Below, one piece after another: positions 8,970 through 16,423 of a DNA stretch of 64,000 bases. The DNA comes from Pseudomonas bananamidigenes (GTDB lineage Bacteria > Pseudomonadota > Gammaproteobacteria > Pseudomonadales > Pseudomonadaceae). The stretch is from contig NZ_LRUN01000014.1 of the NCBI RefSeq assembly GCF_001679645.1, forward strand, positions 84,543-148,542. The letters are read 5' to 3'. Position numbers and translations under genes: made by a program. Each line of letters begins with the position of its first letter. Positions within the stretch are counted from its first letter, which is position 1. The notes beneath the pieces were generated by a model, which was not told the origin of the DNA, made no database searches, and saw only the letters and a list, made by a program, of their open reading frames with translations.

Positions 8970-9227
8970 ATGACCCAAACAGATGCTGCCAGCGTTGCTA
9001 GCGAAGTCCGCAAGCTCGCCAAAGACAACAAGGTTACGGCCAGTCGAGACGGCATGAGTCGTATGGCCGTGGGGATTACCCGCTTGTCTGGTGATGTCGT
9101 CGAGCTGGATGGCATCGAACAGTTGCTCGTCAATCTCAAGCGAAAAGGCGTCCTGAGCAAGTCTGAAATCCTGGCGCTGCAGGGGCGCTATCTTCAGGAA
9201 AGGCGTGCGAAGAAACGCAGCGCATGA
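8970..9227 (+). CDS. antF: putative antitoxin of the Fic toxin (AntF-like)
   Basis: 85 residues, small and basic at its C-terminus (YLQERRAKKRSA). A good ribosome site (CAGAGGAA) stands before the ATG. Its stop overlaps the fic start by 4 bases (ATGA), so the two are translationally coupled, the usual toxin-antitoxin layout. P. fluorescens 2P24 has a comparable AntF/Fic-1 pair, in which Fic-1 AMPylates gyrase B and AntF neutralises it. That is the best model here, inferred from position and genus. The usual inhibitory motif [S/T]xxxE[G/N] is not visible. The nearest match, SGDVVELDG, has one extra residue before Glu. Hence the antitoxin call is contextual. Confidence 0.65.
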   Translation: MTQTDAASVASEVRKLAKDNKVTASRDGMSRMAVGITRLSGDVVELDGIEQLLVNLKRKGVLSKSEILALQGRYLQERRAKKRSA

Positions 9228-9985
9228 CTTTTGACCCGTTCGGCGACTTCGAAACGGCTGGATACCTTCAAAACTCGCTGCAACTGAAAGATCCCGTTGA
9301 AGTAAAAGAGTCGGAGCATCTTTCGTTCGAATTGAGTATCGAAGATGCACTCGCCTATCTGGCCGGGAAAAAGCCCATCGATTACCAGACGGTACTCAAG
9401 GTTCACGAGATCCTGTTTTCCGGCTTCTACCACTGGGCTGGAAAAGACCGAAACGAACTGGTCCCTCACCTGGCAGTCTTCAAGGGCCCCCTCAACGATC
9501 CTCGCAGCACCATCTTCGAGCGCCCGGACTTCATCAGAATGTCCGTCGACTATGCGCTCAAGCTCGCAGCAGACAAGCAACGCTTCAGAGACCATCCCGG
9601 CGGAGTGATGGGCCAGCTGGCTTTCGCGCACCCTTTCCTCGACGGCAACGGACGCACGATTCTGTTGGTTTTCATGGAACTCTGTTATCGGGCCGGGTTC
9701 GCCATCGACTGGTCGAGGACAAACAAGGACGACTACTTGCGGGCACTCAGCGACGAGATCCGCGAACCTCGCGAACGGCATCTCGATCGCTACCTCACCC
9801 CGTTCGTCGTCGACATATCCAGCCGTGACGAATGGCCCGAGACCATAAGCGGCATCCGAGGCCTGGATGGCCTGGACAAGGAAGACATCACTTACGAGAA
9901 CCTGGACAACCCGCAAGTCCAGCAGATCTACAAGACCTACCGGAGCCAGCCACTGGACGGCGAGCCTCCTGAGCCGGACAGCTGA
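9224..9985 (+). CDS. fic: Fic-domain AMP-transferase toxin
   Basis: 253 residues. The complete Fic catalytic motif HPFLDGNGRT lies at about residues 136-145. The histidine deprotonates the target hydroxyl and the GNGR segment binds the nucleotide phosphates. An upstream 'flap' region (YHWAGKDRNELV) also fits the family. Fic enzymes usually AMPylate Ser, Thr or Tyr in target proteins such as DNA gyrase. No inhibitory [S/T]xxxE[G/N] helix is present in the protein itself, so it should be active unless bound by the upstream-encoded partner (class I arrangement). It is convergent with the SCP2-like gene 22 bp away. Confidence 0.88.
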   Translation: MTFDPFGDFETAGYLQNSLQLKDPVEVKESEHLSFELSIEDALAYLAGKKPIDYQTVLKVHEILFSGFYHWAGKDRNELVPHLAVFKGPLNDPRSTIFERPDFIRMSVDYALKLAADKQRFRDHPGGVMGQLAFAHPFLDGNGRTILLVFMELCYRAGFAIDWSRTNKDDYLRALSDEIREPRERHLDRYLTPFVVDISSRDEWPETISGIRGLDGLDKEDITYENLDNPQVQQIYKTYRSQPLDGEPPEPDS

Positions 9986-10007
9986 AGAGGCGAGCCGCCT
10001 GAAAGGT

Positions 10008-10391
10008 TTATGACTTCGGCTTGGCCTTCCGCGGCATCAAATACTTCATCAACCCCTGAAACCACATCACCAGCGCCGGATTGCCCTTGAGCTGGATGGT
10101 CTTGTCCTGAATCCCCTGCATGAACGCCAGCTGCTTGTTCTTCGCCTGCATCGTGGCAAACCCGAACGCCGCATCCTTGAACGCAATCGCAAACGCCGGC
10201 TCCGCCACCACCCCGGACTTGCTGGTAATGCGCTGGTCCTTCACCACGAAATGCCGCGCCACCTTCCCGTCCAGAGTCTGCAGCTGAAACACCAGATCCT
10301 TGTCACCCAATTGCTGCTGGAACGCAGGATTTGTCCGACTGGCCTTACCCATCAAAAGACCCAGCATCCACAGAAGAAAACGAAATTTCAT
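10008..10391 (-). CDS. SCP2 sterol-binding-like small protein
   Basis: 127 residues from the ATG at 10391. It starts MKFRFLLWMLGLLMGKASRTNP, a hydrophobic N-terminus that may anchor it to the membrane. The remainder (VFQLQTLDGKVARHFVVKDQRI ... GDKD and FAIAFKDAAFGFATM segments) resembles the SCP2/sterol carrier fold seen in many pseudomonad hypothetical proteins. Its ligand is unknown. The gene faces fic and is followed at its 5' side by repeats, which suggests it is transcribed alone. Confidence 0.6.
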   Translation of the reverse strand: MKFRFLLWMLGLLMGKASRTNPAFQQQLGDKDLVFQLQTLDGKVARHFVVKDQRITSKSGVVAEPAFAIAFKDAAFGFATMQAKNKQLAFMQGIQDKTIQLKGNPALVMWFQGLMKYLMPRKAKPKS

Positions 10392-10537
10392 GCGCACAGC
10401 CTCAAAAGGAAAATGAACGGCCGGGGGAGTGTAAGGGATTCGGACGGATTCGCCACTATCTTGCATGGATAGAAGACGATGCATGGATTTTCCTGAAAGA
10501 TGACTACCAAGTCACGATTTCCGCCCCACAACCTGAT

Positions 10538-10585
10538 CGTTCCCACGCTCCGCGTGGGAACGCATCCCGTGACGCTCCGCGTCAC
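10538..10585. repeat. tandem palindromes with TCC loops
   Basis: CGTTCCCACGC-TCC-GCGTGGGAACG (10538-10562) has perfect 11-bp arms. GTGACGC-TCC-GCGTCAC (10569-10585) has perfect 7-bp arms. Both have the same three-base loop. This is a widespread Pseudomonas intergenic repeat type. A diverged relative occurs at 55790-55839. Confidence 0.75.
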
Positions 10586-10728
10586 ACCATCCCCCCGTCC
10601 TACACCTGAAGAAACACATTTCTGTAGGAGCTGCGATCTTTTGATCCGCTACCTCGCAGATCCTTGGGAAATGTCCTTCAAACTGCGGTGCTGTCCGTGA
10701 ACTAGGCGAACTTGAGCATCATCGTTAG

Positions 10729-10816
10729 CCTCTGTGTGTCACCGCAAAATCGGTGACCGGATGTGCAAGTCCGAAACCCGGGGCAAATCTTTCCAACATC
10801 AAAAGGATTTACACCG
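10729..10816 (+). promoter_or_regulatory. candidate structured 5' leader of the DUF6124-type gene
   Basis: Just upstream of the gene, GTCACCG-CAAAAT-CGGTGAC (10738-10757) forms a perfect 7-bp hairpin. It is followed by CGGA...TCCG (10751-10766 region) and a CCCGGGG run that could form alternative pairing. A ribosome site (AAAGGA) stands 11 bases before the start. The compact folding suggests an RNA regulatory element, but this is inference from one sequence. Confidence 0.35.
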
Positions 10817-11179
10817 ATGATCGATCCAACCCTCACTGACGAAGAAGTTTCCCCCTACGAATTCCCAGACTCGAAGAAACTCCACGAAGCCGCCGAACGC
10901 GCCCTCGACCACCACTTCAAACCCAGAGCCAAACGCCCCAAACGCCTGGGCGGCCTGTTCGCCCTCTGCCCCAACGCCGACGCCGAAGCCCTCATGGCCA
11001 ACGCCTCCGAAGACCTCCTGTCCATCAGCGCCATCGCCGCCAACCTGGCCGACGACCTCGACGGCCCCCGCCGCTCGATGGCATTGGGCCTCAGCAGAAT
11101 GGCGGACGGCGTTCGATTGATGGTGGAAGGCACGCTCGATCACATTGAGTTTCGGGAGTATCAGGGCAGCCGTAGCTGA
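10817..11179 (+). CDS. DUF6124-type small protein
   Basis: 120 residues from the ATG at 10817, chosen for its ribosome site. The segment VSPYEFPDSKKLHEAAERALDHH is the hallmark I recognise from the DUF6124 family, which is frequent in fluorescent Pseudomonas. The middle (NASEDLLSISAIAANLADDL) is a predicted amphipathic helix pair. Members have no established function. There is no signal peptide, so it is probably cytoplasmic. It appears to be a single-gene unit, with a possible RNA leader upstream and a minus-strand operon converging from the right. Confidence 0.7.
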   Translation: MIDPTLTDEEVSPYEFPDSKKLHEAAERALDHHFKPRAKRPKRLGGLFALCPNADAEALMANASEDLLSISAIAANLADDLDGPRRSMALGLSRMADGVRLMVEGTLDHIEFREYQGSRS

Positions 11180-11233
11180 ATCGCGGGCGGAAAAAAGGGG
11201 ACGTTGAGTCCCCTTTTACAACTTTCCAACGCC

Positions 11234-11677
11234 TCACCAATGACAGCCCGTCTCCGGTGAGAAATCCATACTGAAATCGTGTCCGAAAGAGTACTTCTTC
11301 CCGGTTTTGTAGTTCGTATAAGTCATTCCATAGACCCGGGCACCCTGACTCACCATTTCATACTCCCCCGTCAGCGCGCCCTCCGAAACCTCAATCCAAG
11401 TCGTCGTGAACTGATACGGACGATCCTCTGCCAGAATTTCTTGCTCGGTATTCCGATACACCAGAGAAATGGCCTTCTTCGACTTGCTGTACCTGACAGC
11501 CGCTGCGCTCCATTTGGAGAAGGAGTCGTAATAAGTTCTGAGTTCGAAATTGATGCTTTTGGCGCTCTCTTGCGAACGGAAGCAATAAATCTCCGTCGAG
11601 ACCTCACTGTGCGCCGCCATCGGAAAGAGAACAAACAGTGCAGCAGATAAAACTCGCATTGATTTCAATCTGATCAT
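11234..11677 (-). CDS. hypothetical secreted protein, last gene of the LprI operon
   Basis: 147 residues with a signal peptide (MRVLSAALFVLFPMAAHSEV), so probably periplasmic. The mature part has two Cys (YCFRSQ near the start and TGCHW at the end) that could form a disulphide. I do not recognise a family. It begins 4 bp after the LprI-type gene, and its ribosome site AGGA lies in that gap, so the two are coupled. By position it may be an extra immunity or envelope-stress protein linked to the toxin island, but that is conjecture. Base composition is lower in GC than the core genes. Confidence 0.65.
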   Translation of the reverse strand: MIRLKSMRVLSAALFVLFPMAAHSEVSTEIYCFRSQESAKSINFELRTYYDSFSKWSAAAVRYSKSKKAISLVYRNTEQEILAEDRPYQFTTTWIEVSEGALTGEYEMVSQGARVYGMTYTNYKTGKKYSFGHDFSMDFSPETGCHW

Positions 11678-11681
11678 TCCT

Positions 11682-12281
11682 TCAACGATTCAGAGGCAAC
11701 TGAAAACGCATTCGCACTGCGCAGTTAGCGATGTCCTCCCGGAACACACGCTCACTCATTTCGCAGTGCCCATCGACGTATTGCCGCCACAACGGATCGT
11801 CGAAGTGTTCACCCCCCAATCGCTCCATGGAAGCCGTCAGACCTTTTTCTCGATCCTGCCCCGCCATGGCCGACGCAGCTTTATAAAAACCGTCCAGAGG
11901 TAACCCCGTCTGCAGAGCAACCAATTCCCCCAACCGGGCATTGCTTGTTTGCACCAGGCACCCAAGCCTTTCGATGGGCGCCTCTGCGCCGGGCAAGGCC
12001 GACTGATAGACATCCTCGCAATACGCCTCTTTGAAGCGCACCCACTTCTTTTGCACATCAGTCAGTTGCTTCTTGTCGGCGGGCGCCAGACTGACCAACG
12101 CTTTCTTGTATTGCTCATTCAATACTGCGTCGACTTTCTCGAAAGACTGCTGACCGCATATGATCAAATCGGGATTGGAAAAGCTGTCGGGATTGCAGGT
12201 TTCCTGAGCATGCGCTGGAACCAGCAAAGCAGCCAAAGAAACACCCGCGACCAGTTCAAGGAACGTCCTCAGTTTGATCAT
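11682..12281 (-). CDS. periplasmic protein with LprI/DUF1311-type lysozyme-inhibitor domain
   Basis: 199 residues. A signal peptide (VAGVSLAALLVPAHAQE) leads into a DUF1311/LprI-like domain: CNPDSFSNPDLIICGQQSFEKVDAVLNEQYKKAL, then KKQLTDVQKKWVRFKEAYCE. This is the classic spacing of conserved Cys and the QxxWxxFRxxxC signature. In Mycobacterium tuberculosis LprI inhibits lysozyme. The C-terminal 80 residues are extra. Placed about 1 kb downstream of a T6SS effector that carries a lysozyme-like GH19 module, it is a plausible second protection factor. The start overlaps a 41-codon open frame (ATGA). Confidence 0.75.
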   Translation of the reverse strand: MIKLRTFLELVAGVSLAALLVPAHAQETCNPDSFSNPDLIICGQQSFEKVDAVLNEQYKKALVSLAPADKKQLTDVQKKWVRFKEAYCEDVYQSALPGAEAPIERLGCLVQTSNARLGELVALQTGLPLDGFYKAASAMAGQDREKGLTASMERLGGEHFDDPLWRQYVDGHCEMSERVFREDIANCAVRMRFQLPLNR

Positions 12282-12403
12282 GATCCGGATACTCCGGCGC
12301 TACGCTCAGCTACCCGAGCAGGAATTTTCGAAGCCTTTCCCGCGTCCGACATACGCAACGCGTATTGCTTGTACGCCGGCACCGCGCGCTCTTTATCGTT
12401 CAT
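12278..12403 (-). CDS. 41-codon open frame coupled to the LprI-type gene
   Basis: A short open frame starting MNDKERAVPAYKQYALR and ending GVSGS. Its TGA overlaps the ATG of the downstream gene by 4 bases, exactly the coupling seen in real operons of this region. It has an even mix of charged residues and no signal peptide. A weak ribosome site precedes it. It could be a genuine small protein, a leader peptide that couples translation, or a gene remnant. No family recognised. Confidence 0.35.
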   Translation of the reverse strand: MNDKERAVPAYKQYALRMSDAGKASKIPARVAERSAGVSGS

Positions 12404-12617
12404 AGCCCATTACTGTCCGAAGCGGTTTCAAGCAAAAACGGGACGAATTTGTTTTCGCAAAATCGAGCGCAACAAATAAATCCGCCCCCTTTAACTCAGA
12501 GCAAATTAACGTGGACATTGAATCAAGCGGAACTGATCTATGTGCCCTCGCAATTTAGAAAATAATCGCAGCGCGACCAAATAGATCCAAATCCTGCCCT
12601 GATAAAAGAACCATTAA

Positions 12618-13346
12618 TCAGAAGAACTTAGCTATATCAGCCCGATCATATCGTACGAATACACTGTCAAGCTTTCCAGATGACACATCAAGATAGAGCG
12701 GGTTAATTAAGTCCCCGGGGGTATAAACGGAAAATACGTAGCTATCACCAAAGGAGTGGCTGAATTTATCTTTCTTTACAACGCTCTCAGGACGTGAGAA
12801 TTTGAGGTCATTCGGAGAATGATAGATCCGGGATAACTTAACCCCATCTAGAACCGACTCTTCAACCGCTAGCAATACCGGCGGTGTTGCTAACAAAGGA
12901 GTTATAGCAACCTTGTTAGTTAGGTTCTTCCACTGATCTGAAAATTCAGACACCACCTCCTCGTACTCTTCAGCTAACGGGCGCTCCAAACCACAAACGG
13001 CCTTGTTTATTAGAATTCCGTTCTGCTCGTTCCGAATGTTTGTATAAACGCAGTCTATGAAAACCTCCGCGCCATGCCTAGTCAACGTAAAATACGCTTC
13101 GAAAGGAGCACGCGACGCCAAGTTTTCATAATGGAGGGCCTTCCCCCCATTAAACTCAACTAGCTCTCTGGTTGTCTCGCCTTGGCTGCCGATTACGCCC
13201 TCAATTGTTTTACTACCACCTGACCAAGTTACAGTTAAAGAGTGGGCGTCGATATCGGCTGAATACACGTCATGCGGATCGGCGAATGCAACATCTGCTA
13301 ACACGAAAGTTATGATAACCGAGACTACGTGCAATTTGATATTCAT
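12618..13346 (-). CDS. periplasmic protein, probable immunity to the multi-domain hydrolase
   Basis: 242 residues with a signal peptide (MNIKLHVVSVIITFVLADVAFADP). It starts 2 bp after the stop of the large hydrolase gene, so it is co-translated with it. Position plus export to the periplasm is the standard signature of an immunity protein against a peptidoglycan-degrading effector. The mature sequence is beta-rich (SLTVTWSGGSKTIEGVIG, AYFTLTRHGAEVFIDCVY) with two Cys. No family is recognised. Base composition is clearly lower in GC than the T6SS core, which suggests it travelled with the effector. Confidence 0.7.
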   Translation of the reverse strand: MNIKLHVVSVIITFVLADVAFADPHDVYSADIDAHSLTVTWSGGSKTIEGVIGSQGETTRELVEFNGGKALHYENLASRAPFEAYFTLTRHGAEVFIDCVYTNIRNEQNGILINKAVCGLERPLAEEYEEVVSEFSDQWKNLTNKVAITPLLATPPVLLAVEESVLDGVKLSRIYHSPNDLKFSRPESVVKKDKFSHSFGDSYVFSVYTPGDLINPLYLDVSSGKLDSVFVRYDRADIAKFF

Positions 13347-13348
13347 AC

Positions 13349-16300
13349 TTATTTGGTCTCCGGCGCAATTGACGTGGCTTTTAGTATCGCTTCGAATTTT
13401 ACGGCATAACTCGCGATGAGTGCCTTCTGGTCGGACCCGTTGATAACCTTCCGAGCCCCTTCATAATCCTTAGAAGTATTATTAACGTAATCCCCAAGTT
13501 TCTTCCCAGTAAATATACCTTCCTTCATACCCCATATCATGATGGGCACAGAATTCTCAAACCCTGCAGCCTTATCGGGATGTTCGACAAAATCAATTCC
13601 GAAGTAATCTTTCGCCTTTTGATAATTTTTCTTCCAAGTTAAATGAACGAGACCACGCCCTCGATATTTATAGCCATCCCCTTGCACCGTATTACCGTTA
13701 TCTATTGCAGTTTGTCTGCGTGTAGCGGTATCTGCAAGCACGGGGTCATATTTGTCGAAATAGGAAACCGGCCCATACTCAGGAGCAGCACTAAAATACT
13801 CAGCAATCATAAATTGATAAGCCTCGTGGCGCGCCGTAGCGAACATATACGACAACTCATAGATGGTATAAACTTCTTTTGTTTTGTCTAGATACTTATT
13901 AACATTCTCTGCAATCTTACGTAAATTAGACTTGGACGTATCAGACAGCTGAGGCGCACCAGCCTGAAACGAAGCATGTTGCTCAGCATACATAGCTACA
14001 AAACGCTCGACATCAATAAATTCAGAACGCCTCATGAAATTACTCAGCATTTCAATAGAATGAAAATGCCAAACCACGTCCGAACTCATGGCGGCCTTGT
14101 CTTTCAAATCCTCCCAAAACACATACTTCGTGATTCGTTCTTTCTCATGCTTCAGTGTCTTCGGGGCGTGCTCAAGCTCTGTATCGAGCCGGCTCCATTT
14201 GGGAGCATCTGCTTTCGCTTTCCACTCGGTTGGATGATGGGCCACCAGCCTGGACCATTGCGAGCGCGTATCAGGGTTTTTCAAAGCCTCGGCCAACTCG
14301 GTCGGATCGACGTCCCCGCTCTGGTCCTTATCGATCTTCGCAAACAGATCCTGAAAGAACTGAGGCATATCCTTAGGATCAAGAAAACCGTCCGCTGTCG
14401 CATTGGTTTCTTCGACGATCTGAAACCCCAGCTTTTCCCAATCATGCTGAGTGATGATTTGTGCACCGGCTTTCTTGACCAGGCCGTTAACTGATTGAGC
14501 ATTGTCAGTAACGGTCACATCGTAATAATCGTCAGTACCCACCTTGATGACAGGTGCCTTATTCAGATCAATCGCATGTTCCGCTTTCAGCACCACACTG
14601 TCTGTCGCAGGTGCTTTTTTCTTCAACTCACCTCCGGCCGGCAAATACAGATATTGCTTGCCGATCTTCAGCCCAGCCGTATTCTTGAGGAAGTCTTTTA
14701 CGTCGGCTTCGGCAGTAAATATCTCGACGTGTACCTGATACTTACTCGCCACACCGCCATCTTCGCCGGTCAGATTTTCAGTCAATCCCAGATAGCCAAT
14801 CGGATCTCCCGCCTTGATACCGGTACTTGCAGGTTCTACGGAGTCGAAGCTACTCGGGATTACATCCCAGGCAACGTAGTCGTTTTCCACAATTGCCCAG
14901 AAGCTGGGAGGAAGGCTTCCCGCCCCTGCCAAACTACCACTGCTGGTACACTTCGCCATTCGGCGAATTGTTCCTGAAACATTGAGATTCAGAACCTCTT
15001 TGCTTTCAAACTCCACCGTACTATGAGGGGTGAGTTGCAGCGAGCCCATCTTGGCACCGGCAGCCTGCCCATTTTGGAGCGAGACAGGATCTTGATAAAG
15101 ATCCAATCTCTTCAACGCGGTCCCCTTCACCTTGCCTTGCCAATATTTGGGCTTTAAGCGCTCCGGGATCGGATCTTCCAGCCATATACGTGCGGGTTTG
15201 GAGTTTTTGTAAGGCTCTCCATCTTTCAAGTATGCGAACCAGACCTCTTTGCCAGCTTCGCGAACTTTTTGGCCACTTTTTTTAACGCTACCTGACAGGA
15301 TTTTCCCTTTCGCATAGGTAACGTTGCCTAAGTCCTTTTGATCCAATATTTCAAGTTTGGTCCCCGCAACGAGCTTTCCGACGTTCTGTATGCTGCTGGA
15401 TTCAGGGAAGTCGTCGTAAGCGTTGAAGTCACTTACTTTCATGGTCACTTTCGGCTTCGGAGTTTCTTCCTCAGTCAGCGGATAACGCTTGAAGGGCAGA
15501 AGGTGCATGTACAAGCTGTAGAAATTAAGCTTGTTTTGCTTGCCTTTATTCGGTCCTTCTTCTGGGTTTGGTACAGATTTGTACTCATGTCGCACCAAAC
15601 AAAACGAGTTGGAATACTTCAGTTTCTTCTCATTTTCGCCGAACGTAGACTCCAAATAATCTTCGTTAAGTCGGTAGGCCACGACTTCACCGTCGGCCAT
15701 ACACCGAATTGGTTCGTTCAAAATGCATTGAGGAGCGCTGGCATTGCTGATGTGAATGCCACCGTGCCAAAACTTGTTGCTGCCCAGCAGGTAGTGGCCG
15801 GCAGTTTCAGCCTCGAGGGCTTTGTATACTTCATCTGCTTCAGTGAACTGCTTACCATCTGGTTTTCTGAATGGATATTGAAAACTCATCAATGGTGCAG
15901 CCCCCGCAGCTGCCGGTGCGGGAGCGGGAGCTGGAGCGCCACCCCCCGTCCGAGTCGACTCCTTAACCCTTAAAAATTTTGTAGGGACTGGCCAGTACCA
16001 AGCCTTCCCAACGGCACCGAATTTGGCAGTGGCTGGTCCAGAACTTTGTGCTCCGAAGAATTCTCCAAACTCAGAATCCAGCGTACTGTCATAACTTTCT
16101 ACAATACCTGTATGGTTTAACGTCTTATTTTGATGATTTGACGTGGCATTAATCCAGAGTACGATATCTCCCCGCTTCACATTAGCCGGGCTTATCACAT
16201 CGTAATATTTGAGCGCTTCCTGGCTATTAAGCCCGGCGGTATTCTGATAAGGAACTTCGTAGCCCGCCCCCGTCAGCAACAAGTTAACCATATGAGAACA

Positions 16301-16405
16301 GTCGACAATTTTTTTACCATTCTCTACAGCGTAACCATCCCCGCCCTCCTTATAGCTATAATTCGCGCTGGTGTAATTTCCAGATAAATCCAGTGGCTCT
16401 GTCAT
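13349..16405 (-). CDS. giant T6SS-linked peptidoglycan hydrolase: NlpC/P60-like, M23-like, EF-hand and GH19-like modules
   Basis: 1,018 residues from the ATG at 16405, which has AGGAAG 8 bases upstream; an in-frame TTG lies 5 codons earlier. Residues 25-145 look like a Cys-peptidase of the NlpC/P60 type: nucleophile C36 in VDCSHMV, 'GDIVLW', and H98 in HTGIVES. A Pro/Ala linker (156-172) follows. Residues 205-565 resemble a LytM/M23 metallopeptidase split by an SH3-like insert: HGGIHIS (H214), ADGEVVAY, YSLYMHL (H301), then PIGYLGLTEN and VHVEIF (H559). A canonical EF-hand calcium loop (DKDQSGDVDPTE) lies at 692-703. Residues about 790-1010 resemble GH19/endolysin muramidases: ATARHEAY with candidate catalytic E861, and GYKYRGRGLVHLTW. 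Downstream of vgrG and a Sel1 gene and upstream of a periplasmic gene, it is a strong effector candidate. The activity of each module is unproven. Confidence 0.82.
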   Translation of the reverse strand: MTEPLDLSGNYTSANYSYKEGGDGYAVENGKKIVDCSHMVNLLLTGAGYEVPYQNTAGLNSQEALKYYDVISPANVKRGDIVLWINATSNHQNKTLNHTGIVESYDSTLDSEFGEFFGAQSSGPATAKFGAVGKAWYWPVPTKFLRVKESTRTGGGAPAPAPAPAAAGAAPLMSFQYPFRKPDGKQFTEADEVYKALEAETAGHYLLGSNKFWHGGIHISNASAPQCILNEPIRCMADGEVVAYRLNEDYLESTFGENEKKLKYSNSFCLVRHEYKSVPNPEEGPNKGKQNKLNFYSLYMHLLPFKRYPLTEEETPKPKVTMKVSDFNAYDDFPESSSIQNVGKLVAGTKLEILDQKDLGNVTYAKGKILSGSVKKSGQKVREAGKEVWFAYLKDGEPYKNSKPARIWLEDPIPERLKPKYWQGKVKGTALKRLDLYQDPVSLQNGQAAGAKMGSLQLTPHSTVEFESKEVLNLNVSGTIRRMAKCTSSGSLAGAGSLPPSFWAIVENDYVAWDVIPSSFDSVEPASTGIKAGDPIGYLGLTENLTGEDGGVASKYQVHVEIFTAEADVKDFLKNTAGLKIGKQYLYLPAGGELKKKAPATDSVVLKAEHAIDLNKAPVIKVGTDDYYDVTVTDNAQSVNGLVKKAGAQIITQHDWEKLGFQIVEETNATADGFLDPKDMPQFFQDLFAKIDKDQSGDVDPTELAEALKNPDTRSQWSRLVAHHPTEWKAKADAPKWSRLDTELEHAPKTLKHEKERITKYVFWEDLKDKAAMSSDVVWHFHSIEMLSNFMRRSEFIDVERFVAMYAEQHASFQAGAPQLSDTSKSNLRKIAENVNKYLDKTKEVYTIYELSYMFATARHEAYQFMIAEYFSAAPEYGPVSYFDKYDPVLADTATRRQTAIDNGNTVQGDGYKYRGRGLVHLTWKKNYQKAKDYFGIDFVEHPDKAAGFENSVPIMIWGMKEGIFTGKKLGDYVNNTSKDYEGARKVINGSDQKALIASYAVKFEAILKATSIAPETK

Positions 16406-16423
16406 TTCTGCTTCCTGCAATAA

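Larger units (their letters stand above)
10392..10816. other. 425-bp intergenic region with palindromes and a structured leader
   Basis: No convincing gene is seen. The region holds the 5' flank of the SCP2-like gene, two nested palindromes (10538-10585), a further common Pseudomonas repeat fragment from about 10621 (TGTAGGAGCTGCGATC), and a possible RNA leader at 10729-10816 for the DUF6124-type gene. Confidence 0.6.

Noticed and set aside
11949..12479. A 176-codon plus-strand frame opposite the LprI-type gene.
   Set aside because: Mostly antisense to a gene with a clear signal peptide and family signature; no ribosome site.
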